Below, one piece after another: positions 35,611 through 44,965 of a stretch of 64,000 nt of DNA. Within the stretch, counting starts at the first letter, position 1; every line of letters starts with the position of its first letter. A program made the position numbers and the translations under genes. The notes under the pieces are model-generated. The model did not search any database. It saw only the letters and a program-made list of their open reading frames with translations, and was not told where the DNA came from. The stretch is from a virus: positions 153,183 through 217,182 of the IMG/VR virus record IMGVR_UViG_3300046808_001241; one strand, written 5' to 3'.

Positions 35611-35955
35611 TTATTTTTGAATTTGAGTTAATATTTCAGTAACAACTGTTTTTATGGGAATTCTAATTACATTACCATGAACAAGAGGCTTTGTTGGATC
35701 TTGTAGACCATTGGCCATCAAAATAACCCACCAAAGATTTGGAGTTTTATATTTTTTATACGAGATGTATGGCCAAGTATCCCCAAACTTGATAGCATAA
35801 CTTTCAAATAAATTGTCCGGAAGATCGGTTGGAAAGACCACAGTCTGAAGCAAATTATAAAAATACATGCCGTTCTGGTCTTGATAAACGTTGAAAATAT
35901 TTTCAAGATGCTCAATATCTAATCTTGGCAATTCTTTTATTTGATTTTGTTTCAT
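35611..35955 (-). CDS. Baseplate wedge protein, T4 gp53-like (LysM-like)
   Basis: A 114-residue protein: VFPTDLPDNLFESYAIKFGD, then TWPYISYKKYKTPNLWWVIL and MANGLQDPTKPL, closing with GNVIRIP. The pattern 'Y.I..GDTWPYIS...Y..P.LWWVI...N......L..G..I.IP' fits gp53 and the LysM-like baseplate proteins. gp53 joins wedges around the hub in T4. It sits between two larger baseplate genes with 2-3 nt gaps. Confidence 0.75.
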   Translation of the reverse strand: MKQNQIKELPRLDIEHLENIFNVYQDQNGMYFYNLLQTVVFPTDLPDNLFESYAIKFGDTWPYISYKKYKTPNLWWVILMANGLQDPTKPLVHGNVIRIPIKTVVTEILTQIQK

Positions 35956-35957
35956 TG

Positions 35958-37205
35958 TTACTTGGTAATTTGTCTTTGAGCAGCGGCTGCAGCCGCATCA
36001 GCTCTGCCTCCTCTTGTTATGCTTCCGGCTGCTCTTAGATTGCCTCCGAGCGCAGCAGTAGCTGCGTCTGCTCGACTAGGTTCGTTCGTTTGTTGTTGTG
36101 CAGCTCTTGCGGCAGTTTCTTCTGCAATCGACCGTGTGCGTTCAGCGCGATCAGATGAAATTGTACTAGTACTGACGAACTTTTTAGCAGCCCCATTAAC
36201 AACTGCTTCAAATTGATTTTTGCTCGGCATTGTCATTTCTGATAATGTTAAAGTAACTTGATATGCATCTGGAATGATATATGATTCTCCGTCCATCATT
36301 CTTACGTTTCCTAAATTTTCTACATTAATATTTGTCATTGCTGCTGCATAGCAATAATATTGACCAGGTATAAAAACATCATAAAACACAGGAGGAACGC
36401 CAGTAATATAGTCTCGTTTGTTAAAAAGATTTTGACTCATTAACAAGTAAATTAAGTCTCGGTTTTTTGCCCAAGCCCAATCATTAAGAGTATTATACAA
36501 AGGAAAAGAAATTGTAATTTGTCTTCCGGAATGACCGGCAAAGATTCTTGGCCTATCAAAAACACCTACAGAAGGATATTGCCAAGCGAGAGATGTTTGA
36601 GCAGCTGCTGCAGCAAATTCCCCAGTTTTAGTCATATTTTCTACAGTTCCTGCTAATGCCTTACCCGTAGATCCAAACATACCCAATAATCCAGATACTC
36701 CTCCACCAAGTTGCTTTAAACTTTCCCCAATTGGATCTAGCTGTTGCCATTCTGGTGTTCCAAGCTCAAATCCAGTTTTATTAAAATATGGAAACCAATA
36801 AGAAAAATCCGTTGGTTCATCTTTGGCAAAAATTTCTTGATATACATCTAAAACTTCGCGAGTCTCCCCTCCTTTACCTATAGCATTGAAAAACGTTTGA
36901 GGAGTAAGCTTTGAGTACAAATCTAATTGCTTTTTGATAGATGTTTCATTGCACTTATATTCAATTAATCTTACATATGGAATATCGTCTCTATTTTTGC
37001 GAGGAGAAGGTGTCCAATCATAGTCCTTAACAACATTTATAGTTCCGCTAGACCAACCGTCTTCCAATTTAGGAGCGAGGCTATTTGCTAAGCTTCCTTC
37101 TCCTTTGTCTTTTGAGAAGGTGTCTTTAGCAAAGGATGCAACTCCTCCAAGCGCTTGATTCAACGCAGTGAACGTTCTTTGAAGAGGAATTGCTTGACTG
37201 CTCAT
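35958..37205 (-). CDS. Baseplate / tail-tube-cap-like structural protein
   Basis: A 415-residue protein. The conserved core is VFDRPRIFAGHSGRQITISF, PLYNTLNDWAWAKNRDLIY, PPVFYDVFIPGQYYCYAAAM, then IPDAYQVTLTLSEMTMPS. This order (P-G-x-Y-Y, then 'IP.AY.V.L.L.E') resembles tail tube cap or baseplate proteins such as gp48/gp54 of T4. The C-terminal 80 residues are Ala/Arg-rich and probably helical. It follows the tape measure gene and precedes the gp53-like gene. TATAAATA lies 5 nt before its ATG. Confidence 0.6.
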   Translation of the reverse strand: MSSQAIPLQRTFTALNQALGGVASFAKDTFSKDKGEGSLANSLAPKLEDGWSSGTINVVKDYDWTPSPRKNRDDIPYVRLIEYKCNETSIKKQLDLYSKLTPQTFFNAIGKGGETREVLDVYQEIFAKDEPTDFSYWFPYFNKTGFELGTPEWQQLDPIGESLKQLGGGVSGLLGMFGSTGKALAGTVENMTKTGEFAAAAAQTSLAWQYPSVGVFDRPRIFAGHSGRQITISFPLYNTLNDWAWAKNRDLIYLLMSQNLFNKRDYITGVPPVFYDVFIPGQYYCYAAAMTNINVENLGNVRMMDGESYIIPDAYQVTLTLSEMTMPSKNQFEAVVNGAAKKFVSTSTISSDRAERTRSIAEETAARAAQQQTNEPSRADAATAALGGNLRAAGSITRGGRADAAAAAAQRQITK

Positions 37206-37210
37206 AATAT

Positions 37211-37218
37211 TATTTATA
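37211..37218 (-). promoter_or_regulatory. Perfect late promoter octamer TATAAATA, 5 nt before the start codon
   Basis: It exactly matches the T4 late consensus, overlaps the tape measure TAA stop, and is followed by five bases and the ATG at 37205. Confidence 0.7.
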
Positions 37219-39412
37219 CCGCAACAAACCTCGAAGCTTCAACTACTCCAAGTCTAAAATTAGAAATATCTGGATTTCCCAACCCTGCTACTTGAGAAGA
37301 TGTTGCTCTTGGTGCTTGAGGAGACATTTGAGAATTGTTTACTACTACAGGGGCTTGAGCAATTGTTCCAGATTCTTTAAGTGCTTTTGCTAAGTTATTA
37401 AATCCGTTAATAAGATTTGATAAACCTTGATTTGTTGAACCTGTATTGTTTGCAATTTTTTCAAGAATAGTTTCAGCTTTTGCAAACGAGTTACTCTTCA
37501 AAGAAGTTAAGTCAAACTTATTCAAAGGGATGACAGCTTCTGGACCTGCTTCCCCCACTAGAGCTTTTGTAGGCTTAGTGACAACTCCACCTTCAGCCAT
37601 AGCAACGTCAACTTTATCAGTTTTTTCTAAGTAATCATTGACTTTTTTTAAACGACTTTCAGCTGTACGTATTTCTCCTTGAAGTTTAAATATCCTATCT
37701 TCCCTAATTTTGTACTTCTCCATTTCTTGTTTATCGGAGCGGTCTAATTTATTAAAGCTCGTTTGAGCTAACTTTTCTTCTTCTAGCTGTTTGTTTAATG
37801 CACTAAACTCTTCTTCTATTTTTTTCTTTTCTTCTGTACGTTGAGCTTTTTTTTCTTCCGCCCTTTCTTCTATGGGTTGAAATAACCGCTGAGCTTCAGA
37901 AGACGACATAGCATTAAAAAGATCTTCACCTAATTCTGCAGACTTTTTGTCATTTGAGGGCAAATTTTTGTCGACGTTGATTGGAGTTGCAGTTGGAGCA
38001 GAGGCTGTAGTCGATGTGACACCAGCTTCTATTTGTTTGTCGAGCTCGGCTATTTTATTTTCAATGTCACCTTTATTTCTAGTTCTTGGATTTTTTAGTT
38101 GAGCTTCTAATTTTTGCTTCTCTGCTTGTAAATCTTCTTTAGACTTAACAATTGGTAATTGATCGTCAGACATTGGTTCGCTATTTACTTCGTCTGCAAA
38201 GTATTGCATTTCGATATCAGACAAAGCACTAAACTCTTTCCAGAGCTGATACAAGTCATAAGCTGTCCAAATAGTAAAACCAATATTAATTGCTGCTCCT
38301 ACCCACCCAACAACAGGAATAGCTGCCAATCCTGCTGCTGCAGCTAATTTAGTACCAATCTTTGCAAAAATCGAGGGAGCTTTACGTTTTATATAAACCA
38401 TGAACACCCTCCACACTCTAGTTGCTTTAGCTGATGCAACAAGTTTAGTGGCTACTTTTTGACCGGCCATAAAGCCCGTATAACCTGCAACGGTTTGAGC
38501 TCCTTCTATTTTTACGTCTTTCTTTTGAGCCTGTGTTTGAGCTTTAGCTAATTCTGTATCTTTTGCGTTATTTGTTTCTTTCGCTTGCTCAGCAAATTGT
38601 TTTAAATCTTCTGTATTGACTTTTTCGAGCTCTTCGTCTTTTCCAAGTAATTTACCAGTAGCCCAAGAAGCTCCTGCTGCAAGAACTGCTCCTCCTAACA
38701 TACTAGCTAAACCAAGGCCTGCTCGTCTCGGACCTCCTTTTACTGCTGCTGAAGGCTTTCCAGGAGCTCCTGCTTTGGGAGGCTTTCCCGCTTTTCCTTT
38801 TCCGCCTCCAAATAGCGAACTTAAACCTAATGCTTCGAGTATTCCGCCACCTGCACCTCCTGCTTCTTGCTCCTCAACTGCTTTTGCAAGATTTTTGAGA
38901 GTTTTATTGAGATCTTTAGCAAAGTCTTTTAATCCTTCTTTGATTGCTTGAGGCAATACATCTAAGAGAGACTTATTCAAGCTTTCTAAACTATTACCAC
39001 CAAAAGCATCAATGGAAACTGATTGTATTTCTTCTAATTGCTGGAGTTTGGTGTTTTGAGCTTGATCTGCTGGTTTTGAACCAACGTTTTCGACTTTAGC
39101 TGGCTTTTGTTCTTTTGTATCTTTTGCTAGAACGGTAGTGGCAGATGAGAGGGTTGGGCTTTTTTGTTTCGTTGATTCTATTGCTTTTAAAATTTTTTCA
39201 AGAGGCCTGGCAAAAACAGAAGAAAACGTATTTACAAAACTATTTTGAGATTCTAATTTTAACGTTCTTTCTATATTTTGCAGAGACTCTTGCTGTTTGT
39301 ACAACGACTTGGCGATAGATTGGAAAATCTTTACATTTTCTGCGTTTTGCAAATTTGAACGCACAGACGTTTGTTTTAAAGCGTCTATTAAAATTTGATT
39401 TTGATCAGCCAT
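37214..39412 (-). CDS. Tail length tape measure protein
   Basis: A 732-residue protein. It has long helical and coiled-coil stretches (residues 1-200 and about 470-610, rich in Glu/Lys). An Ala/Gly-rich hydrophobic region around 250-380 includes AAAAGLAAIPVVGWVGAAIN. The hallmark C-terminal box is AEGGVVTKPTKALVGEAGPE followed by AVIPLNKF, found in many tape measure proteins. At about 1.5 angstrom per residue the tail would be roughly 110 nm. It follows the two gp26-family genes, in the place where tail chaperones precede the tape measure. Confidence 0.88.
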   Translation of the reverse strand: MADQNQILIDALKQTSVRSNLQNAENVKIFQSIAKSLYKQQESLQNIERTLKLESQNSFVNTFSSVFARPLEKILKAIESTKQKSPTLSSATTVLAKDTKEQKPAKVENVGSKPADQAQNTKLQQLEEIQSVSIDAFGGNSLESLNKSLLDVLPQAIKEGLKDFAKDLNKTLKNLAKAVEEQEAGGAGGGILEALGLSSLFGGGKGKAGKPPKAGAPGKPSAAVKGGPRRAGLGLASMLGGAVLAAGASWATGKLLGKDEELEKVNTEDLKQFAEQAKETNNAKDTELAKAQTQAQKKDVKIEGAQTVAGYTGFMAGQKVATKLVASAKATRVWRVFMVYIKRKAPSIFAKIGTKLAAAAGLAAIPVVGWVGAAINIGFTIWTAYDLYQLWKEFSALSDIEMQYFADEVNSEPMSDDQLPIVKSKEDLQAEKQKLEAQLKNPRTRNKGDIENKIAELDKQIEAGVTSTTASAPTATPINVDKNLPSNDKKSAELGEDLFNAMSSSEAQRLFQPIEERAEEKKAQRTEEKKKIEEEFSALNKQLEEEKLAQTSFNKLDRSDKQEMEKYKIREDRIFKLQGEIRTAESRLKKVNDYLEKTDKVDVAMAEGGVVTKPTKALVGEAGPEAVIPLNKFDLTSLKSNSFAKAETILEKIANNTGSTNQGLSNLINGFNNLAKALKESGTIAQAPVVVNNSQMSPQAPRATSSQVAGLGNPDISNFRLGVVEASRFVAV

Positions 39413-39455
39413 TTTTGTTTATATTACTTAACAAAACAGCTTCAAGATAGGGTTA

Positions 39456-40229
39456 TTAACGAATAGTAAAGAACGTACTATCAATTGCTAAATAAAAACC
39501 ATTAACGATCAAACAACCATCAATCAATGTTTTTTGCTTTTCGATATATTCTGCTAGTTGTTGAACAATTTTAGCTGGTAATTTTTCAAAAATATCTAAG
39601 CGTTCTTTAAATGACATAGAATTGATTTCAATTTGCTTGTCATCGATTGCAACAGTTTTAATGTATTTGACTAATTCGTTTATAAAAGCTTCTCCTAAAA
39701 ATTTTTTTAGTTCATCTGAATCACTAGAATTTACAGAAATATCTTTATAATATTTGTTTAATTCGTGTTCAGTTTGAAGAGAAGGAGTTTCAAGAGTCAG
39801 AGTAACCTTTCCTTCAGTAATTGCTTTTTCTTGAAACAATTCCTTATTGCTTTTAATCGATTGCAAAATTTGTTGTTTTACCGAACTTACATCTATTTCG
39901 GTTTTTGCGTCATCGTCATTTGTAAATTGAATGAGTGGAGAAATAGTTTGAGCACGAGTTTCTAATAAGAATAACAACTTGTCTAAAATGTTTATTTCAT
40001 TAAGAGATGGTTTATTAACGAGAGAGTCTACAAAGATTTTAGTAGTAGTTTCGTTAAAAGCTGATTGAGTAAACGGAGAATCAATTGTTGCTTTAATAAT
40101 TTCCCGAAGTTGGGACGTTGTAAGAGGCTTGCACTTTACTGTTGAGTCATTTGTTAATTCTAGATCAAACGTTTGTTCATTAACAAGTTCGTTCAATAAA
40201 TCATAAAATTCTTTGTTTTCTTGACTCAT
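39456..40229 (-). CDS. T4 gp26-family baseplate/tail assembly protein, copy 1
   Basis: A 257-residue helical acidic protein. It contains CKPLTTSQLREIIKATIDSP, FTQSAFNETTTKIF and LNEINILDKLLFLLETRAQT, the pattern of the T4_baseplate (gp26-type) family. A similar but diverged gene precedes it, and the tape measure follows. This is where other phages put tail assembly chaperones, so such a role is plausible. ACTAAATA lies 5 nt before the ATG. Confidence 0.7.
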   Translation of the reverse strand: MSQENKEFYDLLNELVNEQTFDLELTNDSTVKCKPLTTSQLREIIKATIDSPFTQSAFNETTTKIFVDSLVNKPSLNEINILDKLLFLLETRAQTISPLIQFTNDDDAKTEIDVSSVKQQILQSIKSNKELFQEKAITEGKVTLTLETPSLQTEHELNKYYKDISVNSSDSDELKKFLGEAFINELVKYIKTVAIDDKQIEINSMSFKERLDIFEKLPAKIVQQLAEYIEKQKTLIDGCLIVNGFYLAIDSTFFTIR

Positions 40230-40234
40230 ACCGG

Positions 40235-40242
40235 TATTTAGT
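40235..40242 (-). promoter_or_regulatory. Late promoter octamer ACTAAATA, 5 nt before the start codon
   Basis: It overlaps the TAA stop of the preceding gene; five bases then separate it from the ATG at 40229. Confidence 0.55.
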
Positions 40243-41137
40243 TTTGTTCTTCAAACATTCCACTGTCATCAAACCCCTCATCTGAAGCATCTTGAATGTC
40301 TTGATCTGAAGATGTATCTGGAGATCTTGCTTTCAGAGATTGTTCTAGCTTGCGGACCATATATGTATATTCCCCCGGACTTAGCGTTTCTACATAACTT
40401 AAATCCAAATGTCCTAGATGAGATAGATAAAACAAATTATCATAGAATACATCCAAAGGCTCGTTAAAAAGAAGTTTTGTAAACCAAATTAAAGATTCTA
40501 AAGAAGGTGTAAACGTTAGAGTTTGATCCACTCCATATTTTTTAAGAAAGTTGTTTTTTGCAGATTTAATAAAAAAATCTTCAAAACAATCTATAAATTG
40601 TAACGCGAGCTTGGGAGGAAGATTATCAAACACATTTGTTGCTTCTGTATTTGTTTTAAACTCGAACGATTTATTTTTAATGCAAACTTCATTTAAAAAA
40701 TAAATGTATTCGTCTTTTACTCCTTCTTCACACAATCTTGCTAAAGAAGGACTGTTGAATCGTATTTGGATATTATTGTCTGCCAACTGTATTTCACTAA
40801 ATGGTTTATAAAATTCGATAATACTATTTTTGATATAGTTTAAATCTAACTCCAGGCCCATTTGCTTTTCGTCTTTTGTAACAGAAAGTTTTATCGAATC
40901 TCCTTGAGAGTTAATTCTTAATTGCAAAACAATTAAAAGAATATCAACAACCGACATTTGCTTGATTTGTTCAGAAGGCTTGTTAAGCAAAGAGCTAAAG
41001 ATATCAGAAACAGTTTCGCAGAAGATATCTTTGTCGGGCTCATCGCCAAACGAACACTTTAGCAATTCTTTATACTGCTTTATGTTCAACTCAGAACAAA
41101 AAAACTTGTCTGATAATGTTTCTATGGAAAACTTCAC
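40238..41137 (-). CDS. T4 gp26-family baseplate/tail assembly protein, copy 2
   Basis: A 299-residue protein from a GTG start. Its layout parallels the next gene: NIKQYKELLKCSFGDEPDKD, then VVDILLIVLQLRIN where the partner has ILDKLLFLLETRA, then NIQIRFNSPSLARL where the partner has VTLTLETPSLQTE. The C-terminal tail is strongly acidic (DIQDASDEGFDDSGMFEEQN). The two probably arose by duplication and act as an assembly pair for the tape measure or hub. Confidence 0.65.
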   Translation of the reverse strand: MKFSIETLSDKFFCSELNIKQYKELLKCSFGDEPDKDIFCETVSDIFSSLLNKPSEQIKQMSVVDILLIVLQLRINSQGDSIKLSVTKDEKQMGLELDLNYIKNSIIEFYKPFSEIQLADNNIQIRFNSPSLARLCEEGVKDEYIYFLNEVCIKNKSFEFKTNTEATNVFDNLPPKLALQFIDCFEDFFIKSAKNNFLKKYGVDQTLTFTPSLESLIWFTKLLFNEPLDVFYDNLFYLSHLGHLDLSYVETLSPGEYTYMVRKLEQSLKARSPDTSSDQDIQDASDEGFDDSGMFEEQN

Positions 41138-41147
41138 TTATAGGGAC

Positions 41148-41972
41148 TTATTGCCCCGCTACTTGATTTCCTACTGCTTCTGGAGAAAGACTTATCCTTT
41201 CTTCGGAAGTAAGAGAAATATTAGGCCTGTATTCTGGCTGATATTGCATCATTGGAGCGTTTACCGGAGTTGCTACTTCAACCCTACCGTTCATTGTTAT
41301 TTCCGGAGAGTTTCCAGATTCTGTATCGACGGTATAGTTGTTGTAAACAAACCTTGCCTCCCTTAGCACTGGAGAAGTAACCGGTCCGTATTGATACTCT
41401 TCTTCAGAAACTCCAATACAGCAAATGTCTTTGAACTTCATTGTCTGAATAATGAACGGACCTTTTGGAGTAATTGCGAACTTATGACAAGTCAGATTCG
41501 TTCTATACTTTATATCAGACCGCATTATCAAACCAAAATTAGCTGTTGCTAATGACCAACCTCTGAGAAACGAATCCGCAAACGAAACGTTTGTGTCAAG
41601 AAATGTCATCCGCATAATAGGTAAATCGTTTCGACCAGCACCTACATATGAACGAAGAAACCCATTGTATTTTATGTTTCCTTCTACAATAGCTTCTGTT
41701 CCATCCCCAGGCAAACCAACTGCTTGACAGAACATACAACCTCTGTTCTTTTGATAGTAATCTGTCAATATTGTGCTTGCTGTATCGAGTGTTGCCCACT
41801 TACCAATATTGTTTGGTTCGTAGTCATATGCTTTTTGAATTGCACTTACGAGGCTGCCAAGATCATCAAAAGAAACAATCCATTGAGCTCCTTTGGGAAT
41901 TGCAGACGCAGGACGAGTTAAAAATCCTTGAAGGAACTCGTAAGCGTTTTGTTTAACAAGATCAGTAGCCAT
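41148..41972 (-). CDS. Tail-tube-fold protein (gp19/gp54-like)
   Basis: A 274-residue protein. The region YVGAGRNDLPIMRMTFLDTN, then FADSFLRGWSLATANFGLIM, KFAITPKGPFIIQTMKFKDI and REARFVYNNYTVD has the strand order of tail tube proteins and their baseplate relatives. Three Cys around residues 79, 82 and 166 and a Cys pair at 187-188 are unusual for a tube protein. The last 45 residues are Pro/Gln-rich. A dedicated tube protein may lie elsewhere, so it could be the tube initiator rather than the tube itself. Confidence 0.55.
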   Translation of the reverse strand: MATDLVKQNAYEFLQGFLTRPASAIPKGAQWIVSFDDLGSLVSAIQKAYDYEPNNIGKWATLDTASTILTDYYQKNRGCMFCQAVGLPGDGTEAIVEGNIKYNGFLRSYVGAGRNDLPIMRMTFLDTNVSFADSFLRGWSLATANFGLIMRSDIKYRTNLTCHKFAITPKGPFIIQTMKFKDICCIGVSEEEYQYGPVTSPVLREARFVYNNYTVDTESGNSPEITMNGRVEVATPVNAPMMQYQPEYRPNISLTSEERISLSPEAVGNQVAGQ

Positions 41973-41991
41973 CTTATAAGCTACTTAAGGT

Positions 41992-42471
41992 TTAAACCTT
42001 TGGCAAAGCAGATTGTTCAGCACCAGGTTGGGCTTCTGCTCCTTCGGAAGGAGGCATTTGATCCACAGCAGCTTCCGGTGCAAGACCCTTCATAGCAGAA
42101 GTTTTAATGTATTCAACAACATCATCAAAGATCGTTTCAAGCATTGAGTTCGTAAACTCTTTTTGTTCTTCAGGCTTTTCGAGATTGATTGCAGTGACAG
42201 AGAATGATTCAGAATCCGATTCTTGTTTGACCTTAAGCTTCATTGCAGGAAGACTTTGTTCCTGAGTGTCTAAAGTAATTTCCTTGACGTTGTTTGGCTG
42301 ACTGGCAACTTGCTTAACCATAGTTTCAACGTCTTTAGTTTTTGAAACATAATCGTTATCCTTAAGAATTTTGATAAGTGAACGAAGGTTATCCTCAAAC
42401 GTAGCATCAACATATTCCCGTTCGTGGAGGGCACACATAGCCTTTTCAAAAATCAGATCAAATTTCTTCAT
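41992..42471 (-). CDS. Hypothetical protein between clpC and the tail module
   Basis: About 159 residues from the ATG at 42471, chosen because it lies 4 nt after the clpC stop; a start 19 codons earlier would overlap clpC. The first half is helical (FDLIFEKAMCALHEREYVDA, FEDNLRSLIKILKDND). The C-terminal part is Pro/Gly/Ala/Gln-rich and acidic, probably disordered. Co-transcribed with clpC. A substrate or adaptor of ClpC is possible but unsupported. Confidence 0.6.
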   Translation of the reverse strand: MKKFDLIFEKAMCALHEREYVDATFEDNLRSLIKILKDNDYVSKTKDVETMVKQVASQPNNVKEITLDTQEQSLPAMKLKVKQESDSESFSVTAINLEKPEEQKEFTNSMLETIFDDVVEYIKTSAMKGLAPEAAVDQMPPSEGAEAQPGAEQSALPKV

Positions 42472-42475
42472 GGAA

Positions 42476-44965
42476 TTATTTAATGGTTTTGGACGAATTT
42501 TTGACAGAAGAAAATGATATTGCATCATTCTTGATAGTCACTTTAATCTTCGAGCCGTTTGTGAACTTGCCTTCCAACAAGCAGTCAGCTAGAGGATCTT
42601 CAATATATTTTTCAATTGACCTACGAAGCTGTCTTGCTCCGTACTTTGAACTGTAACCTTTTTCGAAAAGAAAGTCATAAACCTTAGTATCAAAGACCAA
42701 TTCCATATTCTTTTCCTTTAGACGATCTGATACTTTGTCGACTTCAAGCTTTACAATCTTGGAAATATCTTCCTTTGTTAAAGAGCGGAAGACAATAATA
42801 CTACTCAAACGATTTATAAACTCTGGTTTAAAGTGCCTCTTTGCTTCTTCTGACATCTTCTGAGCTGTGTCTTCGTGAGTATCATTTTCTGCAACTGGAG
42901 CTCCGAATCCAAGAGTAGTTTGTTTTTTAATCAACTCTGCTCCAAGGTTGGAGGTCATAATGATAATAGTATTTCGGAAATCAATCTTCCGTCCAAGCGA
43001 ATCCGTAACATTACCTTGCTCCAGAATTTGAAGAAGAATATTCACAACGTCCGGATGAGCCTTTTCAATTTCATCAAAGAGTACTACCGAATACGGACGG
43101 CGTCTTACTTGTTCAGTTAGTTGTCCTCCTTCTTCATAACCAATATAGCCTGGAGCTGCTCCAATAAGTCTGGTCAAAGAAATCTTGTCCATGTATTCAG
43201 ACATATCGAATTGGATCAAGCAGTCTTTAGATCCAAACATATATTCAGCAATCGTGCGAGTAAGAAATGTCTTTCCAACGCCTGTCGGACCCAGAAACAA
43301 AAACGAACCGATTGGTCGATTTGGATCTTTCAAATTGACTCTTGCTCGTTTGATTGCCTTCACTACAGCATCCACAGCTTCGTCTTGACCAATCACATGC
43401 TTCTGCAAAGTCTTGTGCATGTCGATCAGTTTTGCAGATTCTTTCTGATCAATCTTTGTTACAGGAATGCCAGTCCACTTAGACAAGACGTGCGCAATGT
43501 CTTCCCGTGTTACATCTACAACAATTTCGTGTTGGTTCTTTTTCCATTGATCAATCGTTTCTGTTAGTTTTGATTTGAGTTTGTTTTCTTCATCCCTCAG
43601 CAAAGCAGCTTTTTCAAACTCTTGATTTTTAATTGCTTGCTGCTTTTCTTCATCAATCCGTTTGACAGACTCTTCGAGTTCTTTAGTAATTGGTTGCTTA
43701 ACCGTAGCTGCAATTCTAGCCTTTGCTCCAGCTTCATCCATCAGGTCAATTGCCTTGTCAGGAAGAAAGCGATTTGTAATGTACCTGTCGGATAGAATGG
43801 CGGATTCTTCCAAAGCTTCGTCAGAAAACTTAGCTTTATGATGCTCTTCGTACTTTGGTCTAATTCCCTTCAAGATTTGAATAGTGTCTTTTACAGAAGG
43901 AGGTTCGACAGAAACTTGCTGGAACCTTCTTTCCAGAGCACTATCCTTTTCAATATACTTCCTGTACTCAGTTACTGTAGTTGCTCCAATACATTGCAAC
44001 AACCCCCTACTCAATGCAGGCTTGATCATATTAGAAGCATCCATCGTTCCTTCTGCAGAACCAGCTCCAACAATTGTATGCAGCTCGTCAATGAATAGAA
44101 TTATGTTCTTATCCTCTTCAATTTCTTTCATGACACCTTTGAGACGCTCTTCAAACTGTCCTCTGTACTTTGTCCCAGCAACCATCAAAGCCATGTCGAG
44201 AGCAATGATCTTTTTGTTTTTGAGAATTTCAGGAACCCTTTCTTCTGCAATTTCGATAGCAAGACCTTCTGCAATTGCTGTTTTACCCACTCCCGCTTCC
44301 CCAACGAGGACAGGATTGTTCTTGGACCTCCTGCAAAGGATTTGAATGACCCGCTCGATTTCATCTGCTCGACCGACTACTGGATCAAGCTTGTGTTCTT
44401 TTGCTTCGTCTGTTAGATTCCTTCCGTATGCTTTAAGGTTTGGAGTCTTCTTATTTGACTTCTTGGTTGTGTTTTGTTTTGGAGGACCGGCAGCCACTGG
44501 TTCTTTTTTGTTATAGTTAGGATCCAACTCAGCAAGAATTTCCTCGCGAGCTAGTTCCAAATCAATATCAAGCTGGTTTAGAACATATACAGCAAGACCA
44601 TCGCCTTCTGCAAGAAGTCCCAACAACAAGTGTTCCGTGCCAATATAAGAATGGCCCATGTCCTTTGCTTCTTTTTCCGCAAGACGGAACACTCTTTCTA
44701 GTCGAGGAGTAGCAGTCGGTATTTCGTTTTTTGGAGACGTTTGAGTATCTGCATCCTCAAGTTCTTTATGAATAGCTTTCTTAATATCTTCAAAGCTTGC
44801 TCCCATCTTCTGCAATACACTTACAGCAATTCCTTGGTTTAATTTAAGTAGTCCAAGGAGCAAATGTTCCGTGCCCACATAATCGTGGTTCATTTGCCTT
44901 GCTTCTTTTTGAGATTGGTTGATTGCTTCAACGGCTCTTGGCGTAAAATTATTAGGAAAATCCAT
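42476..44965 (-). CDS. clpC: ClpC-type AAA+ unfoldase
   Basis: At 829 residues it is a complete ClpC. It has two N-terminal Clp_N repeats (RAVEAINQSQKEARQMNHDY near 10-30 and RVFRLAEKEAKDMGHSYIGT near 91-110), D1 Walker A GEAGVGKT (222-229), a UVR-like helix (IKNQEFEKAALLRDEENKLK), and D2 Walker A GPTGVGKT with Walker B VVLFDEIEKAH. The D2 loop contains KKQTTLGFGAP; the Leu-Gly-Phe tripeptide is the ClpP-docking motif in bacterial ClpA/C/X. It could therefore feed host ClpP, since no clpP is visible here. It heads the tail operon and is divergent from the next gene, with overlapping start codons. Confidence 0.95.
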   Translation of the reverse strand: MDFPNNFTPRAVEAINQSQKEARQMNHDYVGTEHLLLGLLKLNQGIAVSVLQKMGASFEDIKKAIHKELEDADTQTSPKNEIPTATPRLERVFRLAEKEAKDMGHSYIGTEHLLLGLLAEGDGLAVYVLNQLDIDLELAREEILAELDPNYNKKEPVAAGPPKQNTTKKSNKKTPNLKAYGRNLTDEAKEHKLDPVVGRADEIERVIQILCRRSKNNPVLVGEAGVGKTAIAEGLAIEIAEERVPEILKNKKIIALDMALMVAGTKYRGQFEERLKGVMKEIEEDKNIILFIDELHTIVGAGSAEGTMDASNMIKPALSRGLLQCIGATTVTEYRKYIEKDSALERRFQQVSVEPPSVKDTIQILKGIRPKYEEHHKAKFSDEALEESAILSDRYITNRFLPDKAIDLMDEAGAKARIAATVKQPITKELEESVKRIDEEKQQAIKNQEFEKAALLRDEENKLKSKLTETIDQWKKNQHEIVVDVTREDIAHVLSKWTGIPVTKIDQKESAKLIDMHKTLQKHVIGQDEAVDAVVKAIKRARVNLKDPNRPIGSFLFLGPTGVGKTFLTRTIAEYMFGSKDCLIQFDMSEYMDKISLTRLIGAAPGYIGYEEGGQLTEQVRRRPYSVVLFDEIEKAHPDVVNILLQILEQGNVTDSLGRKIDFRNTIIIMTSNLGAELIKKQTTLGFGAPVAENDTHEDTAQKMSEEAKRHFKPEFINRLSSIIVFRSLTKEDISKIVKLEVDKVSDRLKEKNMELVFDTKVYDFLFEKGYSSKYGARQLRRSIEKYIEDPLADCLLEGKFTNGSKIKVTIKNDAISFSSVKNSSKTIK

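Noticed and set aside
43121-44345. Long plus-strand frames opposite clpC (43121-43567 and 43884-44345)
   Set aside because: They are antisense shadows of a strongly conserved gene, with Ser/Cys-rich unnatural composition and no start signals.
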